DNA of 64,000 bases, taken from positions 1-64,000 of the forward strand of contig CAKZUE010000024.1 of NCBI GenBank assembly GCA_937920635.1, in the 5' to 3' direction. A program made the translations under genes and the position numbers. This document shows, in pieces, positions 9,968 to 17,847 of the stretch; within the stretch, counting starts at the first letter, position 1; each line of letters opens with the position of its first letter. The notes below the pieces were generated by a model. It made no database searches, was not told where the DNA came from, and worked only from the letters and a program-made list of their open reading frames with translations. The DNA comes from an uncultured Bryobacteraceae bacterium. GTDB taxonomy: Bacteria > Acidobacteriota > Terriglobia > Bryobacterales > Bryobacteraceae.

Positions 9968-9983
9968 CCAGTTAATTAACTGG
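9968..9983. promoter_or_regulatory. perfect 16-bp palindrome, candidate operator
   Basis: CCAGTTAATTAACTGG is fully self-complementary and AT-rich in GC-rich surroundings. It lies 29 bp before the regulator start (9939, minus) and 137 bp before the Oar-like start (10120, plus). Position and symmetry suit a dimeric regulator controlling one or both genes. Confidence 0.5.
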
Positions 9984-10119
9984 TGAACAGCCCCGAGCCA
10001 TCTGGCCAGTGCTTGTAACGGGACATCGCCGGCAGCATGATCGAGGGCGGACAAGGGGCCCGCAGGCAGCCGGCAGAGCCGGAGGGCAGGGCTTCTGAGG
10101 GTCTAAGGAGGTATATGGC

Positions 10120-13100
10120 ATGAATCGCAGATTCAGGTGGGCGGCAGCGGGACTGCTTCTCTGGCTAACCGCCCTGTGGGCACAGGATTATCGCGCGTCG
10201 GTCATGGGGCGCGTCACCGATGCCAGCGGCGCGGGCGTGCCGTCGGCTGCGGTGGTGCTCACCAACGAAGCCACCCGCATCGCTTACCGGACCAACACCA
10301 ACGACGAAGGACACTTCCTGGTGCCGCTGGTCGAGCCCGGCGCCTATCAATTGGAGATCGAGGCGCAAGGCTTCAAGAAGCTCCGCAAGGAGAGCATTCA
10401 GGTCCAGACCGGCGCCAAACTCACATTCGACCTGCAACTGGAAATCGGGCAGGTAACCGAGTCGGTCACGGTGCGCGCGGAAGCGCCGCTGCTCGACACG
10501 GCGTCCGCCGACATCGCGCAGGTGATTGACCGGCGCTTCGTGGACCTGCTCTTCATCCCCAACCGCAACCCGCTCTCCCTGGTATCTCTGACGCCCGGCG
10601 TGCGGGGAGGCGGCGGGCGCTTCAGCGACAGCGGACAGCACTATGTGAGCATGCTCGGCGGAGGCGGGCAGGAGGGGCGCAACGAAGTGGTGGTCGACGG
10701 CGCTTCGGTCACCATGCCGCGGCAGGGCGGCGCCATCGCCACCTCCCCGTCCGGAGACACCGTTGAGGAGTTGCGCGTGCAGACCACCATGTTCGACGCC
10801 GGCTTCGGGCGTTCCAACGGCGGCGTCATCAGCTATGCTACCCGCTCCGGCACCAATCAGATCCACGGATCGTTCGAGTATTTCTACCGCAACAAAGCGC
10901 TCAACGCCAATAGCTGGCTGAACAACCGCAAGGGGCTGCCCCGCCCGGATGATCCACGCAAATTCTCGTCCGGCACCGTCGGCGGCCCCATCGTGATCCC
11001 GAAACTTTACGACGGGCGCAACCGCACGTTCTTCTTCACCAGCATTCAGTACGACTCCCGCTGGAGCAACCCCACCTACGGCGGGCGTGTGCCCACCGAT
11101 CTGGAGCGCCAGGGCGACTTTTCGCAAACCCTCAGCCAGAAGGGCGGACCTCTCACCATCTACAACGTGTTCACCTCGCAGGTGCAGGGCTCGCAGGTGG
11201 TGCGCCAGCCGTGGCCCGGCAACCGGATTCCTTCCAGCTTCTTCAACAAGACGGGCCAGACGATCATGAACGTCTACCCCAAGCCGACCGATACCGGACA
11301 GGCGCGCATCGGCGCTTACAACTGGTTTGAGCAGAGCCGCGCCAGCAACCCGGCCAAACAGATCGCCACCCGGCTCGACCATCAGATCAGCCCGCGCCAC
11401 CGCGTCTTTGGCCGCTTCGCCTACATGGATTGGAGCGTGCTGTTCACCAAGCTGCCCGCGGGGCTGCGCAACGCCCCCGTCGGCGGGGATCCGGGCGGCG
11501 ACCTCCGCCACTTCTACAACGCCACCTTCAACGACGACTTCACCTTCACGCCCACGCTGATCGGCTCGCTGCGGTTCTCCTACAACCGCTACTGGAGCGA
11601 CACTTGGTTCTCCGGCAATGCGCAGGATCCCAAGGCTTTGAACCTCCACCCCGACATCCTCGCCAACCAGATGCGGCCCTCCTGGCCGGGCATCGACATG
11701 GCCGAGGGCTTCATCCAGATCGGCCACCGCTTCAAGATCCGCGCCAACGACACCTATGTGCTCACCCCCACGCTCACCACGCTCCGCCGCAGCCACAACC
11801 TCCGCGCCGGCGCCGATCTGCGACGCCTCCACTGGAACGAAATCAGCCCGGACTCGCAGGCGGGAGGCTACTTCAACTTCCGCCCGACGTTCTCGCAACA
11901 GGATCCGTGGCTCTCGGTCACCAGCCAGACCAGCGGCACCGCCATGGCCGACCTGCTGCTCGGCTTGCCCGCTTCCGGCACGATCAGCGGCCCCACTCCG
12001 TACTCGATGCGCAGCTACTACGCGGCCTTTTTCGTGCAGGATGACTGGAAGATCACGCGCCGCCTCACGCTGAACCTGGGGCTGCGCTGGGAGTTTGAGA
12101 AGCCCTGGGTGGAGCGCTTCAACCGCATGCTCTACGGCTTCGACACCGACGGCCCCAGCCCGCTCCAGATCCCCGGTCTCGAGCTGCGCGGCGGCGTGCT
12201 GTTCGCGGGCATCGGCGGCAACCCCCGCCGCCTTGGCTTCAACGACTGGAACAACTACGGCCCGCGCATCGGACTCGCCTGGCAGGTGCTGCCGAAGACC
12301 GTGATCCGCGCCGGCTACGGCCTGTTCTATTCGAGCTTCGTCGACAACCTCGACTACGTCCTGCCCGTTCCGCTCACCTTCAGCACCAACATTCCTTACA
12401 TCGGCACGGTGGACCGCGGCGCCACGCCGTACACGTCGCTCGCCAATCCATTCCCGCAGGGGATCCCGCCCATCACCGGCAACTCCGAGGGGCGCGCCGC
12501 GCTGCTGGGCGACTCCGTCACGGCCGTCAATTACGACCGCGTCCTGCCCTACAACCAGCAGTGGCAGTTCGGTTTCCAGCAGGAGCTGCCGTGGCAGTCG
12601 AAGTTCCAGGCCAACTTCCTCCGGGTGCTCAACGTCAAGGGCATCGAATCGTTCAACCTGAACGAAATACCCGACATCTACCTTCAGTACGGCACGGCGG
12701 AAAACACCCAGGTCGCCAATCCCTTCTACGGCGTGCTTCCCGCCACGCGGCCGCTGGGCGCTTCGGCCAAATTCGCGCAGCGCCAGCTCTGGCGGCGGTT
12801 CCCGCAGTACAGCGGCCTCACCGTGCGCGGCTTCAACACCAACACGGTCGTCTACCACACGCTCCAGTTGAGCTTCGAGAAGCGGTACTCCCACGGCCTC
12901 ACCGTGCTGTGGAACCATTCCATCTCGAAAATGTTTGACAACAACGTCACCAGCCTCATCAACGAGCGCCACTACCGCACTCTGTCCGGCATGGACCGCC
13001 CGCACATCATGAACCTCGCGTTCGTCTACGAGATGCCCTTCGGACGGGGACGCCCGTGGCTGCAAACCGGCTGGCTCAGCCATGTCGCCGGCGGCTGGAT

Positions 13101-13554
13101 CGTCAGCGGGCGCGGCTACTACAGCTCCGGCGCGCCTCTCAGCATCTCCGACAGCAATGGCCGGCCCATCCGGCTGCGCAATGCGGCGCTGTCCGGCCCG
13201 GTGCGGGAGCGGCTCGGCGACCGGGTCGACCCGGTGACCAAAGAAGTTCTCAACCCTTACTTCGACACCAAGGCGTTCCAGTCGCTGCCGAATCAGTACA
13301 CGGTTTCGCCTGAGCCGCCGGTATTCGGCGAACTGCGCTCGCCCGCGAGCAAGGGACTCTCGCTCACCCTGCTGAAGCGCTTCACTCTGTGGGAGCGCTA
13401 CAACATCGACCTCCGCGCCGATGCCGACAACGCTCTCAACATCGTGAACTTCGGCGGTCCCGGCACCAACATGGCCAACAAGGCCACCTTTGGCGTCATT
13501 CAGACGGCTGGCGGACCCCGGTCCATCCAATTGACGGCCCGCGTGACCTTCTGA
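10120..13554 (+). CDS. Oar-like TonB-dependent outer-membrane protein with carboxypeptidase-regulatory domain (3)
   Basis: 1144 residues. The start is fixed by a near-perfect ribosome site, TAAGGAGGT at 10104-10112. The signal peptide is about residues 1-21 (AAAGLLLWLTALWA). A CarboxypepD_reg-like domain (YRASVMGRVTDASGAGVPSA...YQLEIEAQGFKKL) precedes a plug-like region (TVRAEAPLLDTASADIAQVI) and a barrel ending QLTARVTF. It is divergent from the membrane regulator at 8698-9939 and upstream of three secreted-protein genes in the same direction, which suggests uptake or sensing of a polymer processed outside the cell; the ligand is unknown. Confidence 0.9.
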   Translation: MNRRFRWAAAGLLLWLTALWAQDYRASVMGRVTDASGAGVPSAAVVLTNEATRIAYRTNTNDEGHFLVPLVEPGAYQLEIEAQGFKKLRKESIQVQTGAKLTFDLQLEIGQVTESVTVRAEAPLLDTASADIAQVIDRRFVDLLFIPNRNPLSLVSLTPGVRGGGGRFSDSGQHYVSMLGGGGQEGRNEVVVDGASVTMPRQGGAIATSPSGDTVEELRVQTTMFDAGFGRSNGGVISYATRSGTNQIHGSFEYFYRNKALNANSWLNNRKGLPRPDDPRKFSSGTVGGPIVIPKLYDGRNRTFFFTSIQYDSRWSNPTYGGRVPTDLERQGDFSQTLSQKGGPLTIYNVFTSQVQGSQVVRQPWPGNRIPSSFFNKTGQTIMNVYPKPTDTGQARIGAYNWFEQSRASNPAKQIATRLDHQISPRHRVFGRFAYMDWSVLFTKLPAGLRNAPVGGDPGGDLRHFYNATFNDDFTFTPTLIGSLRFSYNRYWSDTWFSGNAQDPKALNLHPDILANQMRPSWPGIDMAEGFIQIGHRFKIRANDTYVLTPTLTTLRRSHNLRAGADLRRLHWNEISPDSQAGGYFNFRPTFSQQDPWLSVTSQTSGTAMADLLLGLPASGTISGPTPYSMRSYYAAFFVQDDWKITRRLTLNLGLRWEFEKPWVERFNRMLYGFDTDGPSPLQIPGLELRGGVLFAGIGGNPRRLGFNDWNNYGPRIGLAWQVLPKTVIRAGYGLFYSSFVDNLDYVLPVPLTFSTNIPYIGTVDRGATPYTSLANPFPQGIPPITGNSEGRAALLGDSVTAVNYDRVLPYNQQWQFGFQQELPWQSKFQANFLRVLNVKGIESFNLNEIPDIYLQYGTAENTQVANPFYGVLPATRPLGASAKFAQRQLWRRFPQYSGLTVRGFNTNTVVYHTLQLSFEKRYSHGLTVLWNHSISKMFDNNVTSLINERHYRTLSGMDRPHIMNLAFVYEMPFGRGRPWLQTGWLSHVAGGWIVSGRGYYSSGAPLSISDSNGRPIRLRNAALSGPVRERLGDRVDPVTKEVLNPYFDTKAFQSLPNQYTVSPEPPVFGELRSPASKGLSLTLLKRFTLWERYNIDLRADADNALNIVNFGGPGTNMANKATFGVIQTAGGPRSIQLTARVTF

Positions 13555-13570
13555 ACGCGGCCTCCTGCGG

Positions 13571-13609
13571 GGCGGCGCGCGCCGTCTTACCCCTGCGGCG
13601 CGCGCCGCC
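13571..13609. terminator. strong 14-bp hairpin between Oar-like gene 3 and the toroid gene
   Basis: Arms 13571-13584 and 13596-13609 (GGCGGCGCGCGCCG and its complement) pair perfectly around an 11-nt loop, 16 bp past the stop codon. No U-run follows, so it could be a partial terminator or an mRNA-stabilising structure between unequally expressed genes. Confidence 0.5.
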
Positions 13610-13658
13610 AAGACCGCCAGGCGACAGAGCGGCAAATCCCGTTTCGAGGTGAATCACG

Positions 13659-15200
13659 ATGACCGCACGCACAGTCTGCTCCTGGTTTTTCTGCGCCAGC
13701 CTGGCCCTGGCGGCTGACCCGGGCCGCTACCGGGAGGCGGTCCGCCTCTTTCTCGACACCATGATCGAAAAAGGCACGGACCGCTACGGCGCCGAACACT
13801 CGCCCCTGTTCGCCGCCATGCTCGATCTCGACCGCATGGCGCCGCCCGAGGCAAGGCTCCCGGAGAATTACTTCACCAAAGACGACCTGCCCGAGGCCCT
13901 CGGCCACGGCATCCCGAATCCGCCGGTGGGCGTCCGCCCCACAGACCGCAGCCCCCTGGGCAACAATCTCGAGCACGACATCATGCTGCTGAAGACCCTG
14001 TACGCCTTCAGCGAGCTGACCGGGGAGCCGCGCTACGCGCGCCACGCCGACGCCGTGCTCGCCTTCTGGATCAGGCGCTGCCAGAGTCCGGCCACGGGGC
14101 TGATGTACAGCGGCGAGCACGCCAGCTGGAATTTCTTCACGGATTCTCCCTACGGCGACATCTACGAGGTGTTCCGCCGGTTCCCCTTCTGGGACAAGCT
14201 CTATGCGATCGATCCGGAGCGCGCCCTGCGCTTCGCCGACGCGCTCTGGCTGCACCAGATCGGCAACAAGCGGGTGGGCGACTACAGCCGCCATGCGCGC
14301 ATCTCGCATCATGGGCCCGCCACTGGCGCGGCGTATCCCCGGCACGCCGGCTTCTACATCTGGGCCTACGCCAACGCTTACGCCCAGACGCGCGATCCGA
14401 AGTACATCGCAAGGGCCGAAGTCCTCATCGAAAGCCGGACCGGGCTCCGGCTGCAGCCATACAGCCTGCTCATCGAGCCCGGCGCGTGGCGGTGCGAGAA
14501 GAGCTCCGATCCCACGCTGCGCGCCCTGTTGTGGGACGCCGCCGCCCTCGTCCCGGACAGGCGCGAAGCCTGGCGGGCGCTGGTCCGCAAGCTCGACGAC
14601 CGCGCCTTCGCCGAGCCTGCCACCGAACTGTTGTCCTCTTCGAGCGGAAACGGCTCGCCCCCGCCCGAGGCCCGGCATCTTGTACAGAAGATCGGGCAGA
14701 CCGGGCGCGCCGTGACCGCCGACCGCGGCGTGCGCACCGTCAGCGTCTCGCTCAGCGAGCTCTGGAAGATGGACTACGGCGATGCCGGCTACTCGGGCAA
14801 AGCGCTCTTGAATTACACCCGGTGGCTGCAGACCGGCGACGAGCGTTTCTTCCGGCGGGTGGAACAGGCTGCCGGGCGTTATCTGTCCGAGGGCCTGCCG
14901 GTGGACACGCGGGACCTTTGGCCGCGCGCGGCGGGGCAGGTGATCTCCCTGATGCTCGCCGTGGCGCGCGACGAAAGGACCGAACCTTCCATGAAGCAGC
15001 GCTGCCTCGATTTCGCCCGCCAGACGGCCGATCTGGCCCTTCAGGTATTTCCCAAAAACGGCCTGTTCCGCGCGGACGGCGCCGCGCAACACTATGAGGC
15101 CATCACGGGCGCCGACGACCTCCTCTGGGCGCTTCTCGAGCTGGATGAGGCTCTGCGGGGCGGTTCCGCGCCGCTTGGCCACATCGACGTGAACTGGTAG
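13659..15200 (+). CDS. secreted alpha/alpha-toroid-type protein, function not assigned
   Basis: 513 residues with a short signal peptide (MTARTVCSWFFCASLALA). The body is alpha-helical, with repeated pairs such as LLKTLYAFSELTGEPRYARH, AYANAYAQTRDPKYIARAEV and GKALLNYTRWLQTGDERFF. This pattern is typical of (alpha/alpha)n toroids found in glycoside hydrolases and polysaccharide lyases. No catalytic signature I know is obvious; HDI at GNNLEHDIM, HISHHGPATG and GEHASWNFF are candidate active-site regions. It is first of a same-strand set with the genes at 15248 and 16470. A carbohydrate-active enzyme is plausible but unproven. Confidence 0.75.
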   Translation: MTARTVCSWFFCASLALAADPGRYREAVRLFLDTMIEKGTDRYGAEHSPLFAAMLDLDRMAPPEARLPENYFTKDDLPEALGHGIPNPPVGVRPTDRSPLGNNLEHDIMLLKTLYAFSELTGEPRYARHADAVLAFWIRRCQSPATGLMYSGEHASWNFFTDSPYGDIYEVFRRFPFWDKLYAIDPERALRFADALWLHQIGNKRVGDYSRHARISHHGPATGAAYPRHAGFYIWAYANAYAQTRDPKYIARAEVLIESRTGLRLQPYSLLIEPGAWRCEKSSDPTLRALLWDAAALVPDRREAWRALVRKLDDRAFAEPATELLSSSSGNGSPPPEARHLVQKIGQTGRAVTADRGVRTVSVSLSELWKMDYGDAGYSGKALLNYTRWLQTGDERFFRRVEQAAGRYLSEGLPVDTRDLWPRAAGQVISLMLAVARDERTEPSMKQRCLDFARQTADLALQVFPKNGLFRADGAAQHYEAITGADDLLWALLELDEALRGGSAPLGHIDVNW

Positions 15201-15247
15201 GCTCTGGAGTGCCCCCCAAGATAGCTTTTGAAAAGGATGCCACTCTC

Positions 15248-16456
15248 ATGCGCTTTCTCATTCTTCCCGCGGTCTGCGCCGCTGCCGTGTCCTTCGCCCT
15301 CTCCGGCTGGATGCTGTTTTCATCGGCGAAAGGAGACCTCGAGCCGCCCAACAGCGGCCGCCAGCAGACGGCTTCGGCCGTGTTCGACATCGACGGCGAC
15401 GGCGTCAACGATTTCGTCATCACCGAGCGCACGCAGGCGCCCGCGGTGGTCTGGTATCAGCGCCATGCCAGGGGATGGCGGCGTCATGTGATGGAGCCCG
15501 AGAAGCTGGCCATCGAAGCCGGCGCCACGTTTGGCGATGTGGACGGGGACGGCGACCTGGACTTCATTGCTGCCGGAGATTACTCGAGCAACGGCGTCTG
15601 GTGGTGGGAGAATCCGCGCCCGTCGGGTGACGCGGCAAAGCCCTGGACGCGCCGTGCGATCAAATCATCCGGCGCCAACAAGCATCACGATCTCCTGTTC
15701 GTGGACGCCGACGGCGACGGGCGCAACGAGCTGGTTTTCTGGAACCAGAACGCACAGACGCTGTGGCTCGCCCGCCCTCCCGCCGATCCCCGCTCCCCTG
15801 GAGAGTGGCCCCGCGTGGCCATCTACACCTATTCCAAAGACAGCGAAATGCCCCACCGCGGCGCGCCGCCCAAATGGCGCGGCGTCAATGAGCACGAAGG
15901 CCTCGCCTTCGAAGACATCGACCTCGACGGCAGAAAGGACCTGATCGGCGGAGGGCGCTGGTTCCGGCATCTCGGCGGAGACCGGTTCCAGGAGAATTTG
16001 GTCGACGCTGCTTTCCCCTTCTCCCGCTGCGCGGCCGCGCAGCTCATCGAGGGCGGCCGCCCGGAGATCGTCCTCTCCCTCGGCGATGGCGTGGGCCCGC
16101 TGATTCTCTATGAATGGCAGAACGGCGCGTGGCGGCCGCTCATGATTCTCGACGGCATCGACAACGGGCACACCCTGCACGCCGGAGATTTCAATTTCGA
16201 TGGAAAGATGGATCTGTTTCTGGCGGAAATGCGGTTGAATGGCGCAAATCCGAAGTCAAAAATGCTTCTTCTTTTCGGAGACGGAAGTGGGAATTTCCGT
16301 CAGGAGAGCATCGCGGAAGGGTTCGACAACCACGAATCCCGGATCGCCGACCTCGACGGCGACGGCACGTTCGACATCCTGGGCAAGCCCTACAACCACG
16401 AAGCGCCCGCTTTGCACGTGTGGCTGAATCCCGGCGGGCCGAAACCGCGGCGCTGA
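15248..16456 (+). CDS. secreted FG-GAP/VCBS repeat protein
   Basis: 402 residues from ATG 15248 (MRFLILPAVCAAAVSFALSG, signal peptide or N-terminal anchor); AAAAGGA lies upstream. Six calcium-loop-like repeats are visible: DIDGDGVND, DVDGDGDLD, DADGDGRNE, DIDLDGRKD, DFNFDGKMD and DLDGDGTFD. This is the pattern of beta-propeller FG-GAP/VCBS proteins, which bind calcium and usually act outside the cell in binding or scaffolding. It follows the toroid gene by 47 bp and precedes the Tat-exported protein by 13 bp, so these are likely one transcript. The ligand is unknown. Confidence 0.8.
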   Translation: MRFLILPAVCAAAVSFALSGWMLFSSAKGDLEPPNSGRQQTASAVFDIDGDGVNDFVITERTQAPAVVWYQRHARGWRRHVMEPEKLAIEAGATFGDVDGDGDLDFIAAGDYSSNGVWWWENPRPSGDAAKPWTRRAIKSSGANKHHDLLFVDADGDGRNELVFWNQNAQTLWLARPPADPRSPGEWPRVAIYTYSKDSEMPHRGAPPKWRGVNEHEGLAFEDIDLDGRKDLIGGGRWFRHLGGDRFQENLVDAAFPFSRCAAAQLIEGGRPEIVLSLGDGVGPLILYEWQNGAWRPLMILDGIDNGHTLHAGDFNFDGKMDLFLAEMRLNGANPKSKMLLLFGDGSGNFRQESIAEGFDNHESRIADLDGDGTFDILGKPYNHEAPALHVWLNPGGPKPRR

Positions 16457-16469
16457 GAGGATGCCCGAT

Positions 16470-17738
16470 ATGACCCGGAGACAGCTTCTGGCCGCCGCGG
16501 CGGCCGTTCCGCGAGCTCTGCGCGCCGCTCCGCCGGCCCCGGGCCGGTTCTGGCGCCTGTGGTGGTACGAGCCCGGCCTCGAGCACGGCAATCCCGGCTT
16601 CAACACGCGGTTCCGGGTGAACAGTCCGGAAGCCTCGCTGCACCCCGAATTCGGCTCCCGATCAGAGGCCCGCTCCTCCGGCATGATGCAGATCCTCATG
16701 CTCGAGGATCCGCGGCTGCTCGATGCCTTGGAGCTGTACTGCGAGCTCTGGGGCGGGCATCCCGGCACGGCCAACAAGCGCGTAGGCGTCAACGGGCGCA
16801 GCCTGTATCCGATTCCCGACAACGGCACGGCCGCGGGCCATTGCACCCACCAATATCCCGTGCTTGCCCTGCGCCGCAGCGATGTGGTCAACGGATATAA
16901 TGCGTTGCAGTTCGCCTGCGATCAGGGAACGACATTCTGGGGCCATTTCATCGTCGACAACGCCTGCCTCCGCGCCGGACTCCCTTCCGGCCACCCCGAT
17001 CTGAAGAAGCTGGACCTCGCCGGCTTCCGCGCCAGCGTCCGCCTGCACCCGCGGAGAGACGAATCGATCGAGGTGCGGCTGGAGACCAACCAGCCGGAGC
17101 GGATCGCGCGCGCCGACTTTCAGGGCTTCTACGAGGGCTACGACGAGAACGGCGACGGCGCGGCGCTGGACTGGCACGGCTTCACGAAAAGCCGCCGTCC
17201 GGAAGCCTGGCTCGGCGCCGCCGAGGCCGCGCCTTTTTCCCTGATCTGGGACACCGCCATGACCCCGGGCCGCACCGTCATGATCCGCGCCCGCATCACG
17301 TTCCACGACGCACCCGGCGTGATCTACGAAACGGCGGCTTCGGAAGAAATCGCGATGCCCGGCAGGGAAACATTCCGGGTGCAATGCGTTCTCCCCTCGG
17401 AACTGCCCGCTCCCTTCTGGAGCCGCGCCGGCGGACGGCGTACGGCGCGCATTGATCTGCCGGTGGCGCCCGCGGCAATGGAGCGCGTCCAGCTCCATGT
17501 GGTGGTCTGGGACGGCGGGCGCGGCGCCGTCGAGCACCCGTTCCGGCTGAACGGGCATCCCATCGAAGTCTGCGGCGCAGGGCGGCACGACGTTCTCTAC
17601 ACCGTGCGCGACGTGGCGCCGCAACTGCTGGCGCGGAGCAACAGCGTGGAACTCCTTTCCGATACGGATCACCACGGCATCGAAATCCTCCTGCCCGGCC
17701 CCGCGCTGATGATCCGCACCGCCAACGCCCGACCCTGA
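16470..17738 (+). CDS. Tat-exported protein of unknown function
   Basis: 422 residues from ATG 16470, chosen because GAGAGG (16455-16460) is 9 nt upstream; an earlier in-frame ATG at 16461 directly abuts that site. The N-terminus MTRRQLLAAAAAVPRAL has the twin arginine and hydrophobic stretch of a Tat signal. The body is beta-rich, with VGVNGRSLYPIPDNG and FIVDNACLRAGLP, and an N-terminal region rich in Trp and Tyr (FWRLWWYEPG). I do not recognise a family. Tat export implies folding in the cytoplasm, often with a cofactor. It is the last gene of the 13659-17738 set. Confidence 0.7.
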   Translation: MTRRQLLAAAAAVPRALRAAPPAPGRFWRLWWYEPGLEHGNPGFNTRFRVNSPEASLHPEFGSRSEARSSGMMQILMLEDPRLLDALELYCELWGGHPGTANKRVGVNGRSLYPIPDNGTAAGHCTHQYPVLALRRSDVVNGYNALQFACDQGTTFWGHFIVDNACLRAGLPSGHPDLKKLDLAGFRASVRLHPRRDESIEVRLETNQPERIARADFQGFYEGYDENGDGAALDWHGFTKSRRPEAWLGAAEAAPFSLIWDTAMTPGRTVMIRARITFHDAPGVIYETAASEEIAMPGRETFRVQCVLPSELPAPFWSRAGGRRTARIDLPVAPAAMERVQLHVVVWDGGRGAVEHPFRLNGHPIEVCGAGRHDVLYTVRDVAPQLLARSNSVELLSDTDHHGIEILLPGPALMIRTANARP

Positions 17739-17847
17739 GCGCAGCCGGCGCCGCCGCGCGGCTTTCCGGGATTCTCCTCTCCCGTGTTCGCCGAGCCTGC
17801 CGCACCTGCCTGAGGCGGTCCGGTTGCCCGTCTCCGGCAAGGGCGCA

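Noticed and set aside
10165-13635. 1156-codon open frame on the minus strand
   Set aside because: Fully antisense to the third Oar-like gene, which has signal peptide, domain motifs and a strong ribosome site.
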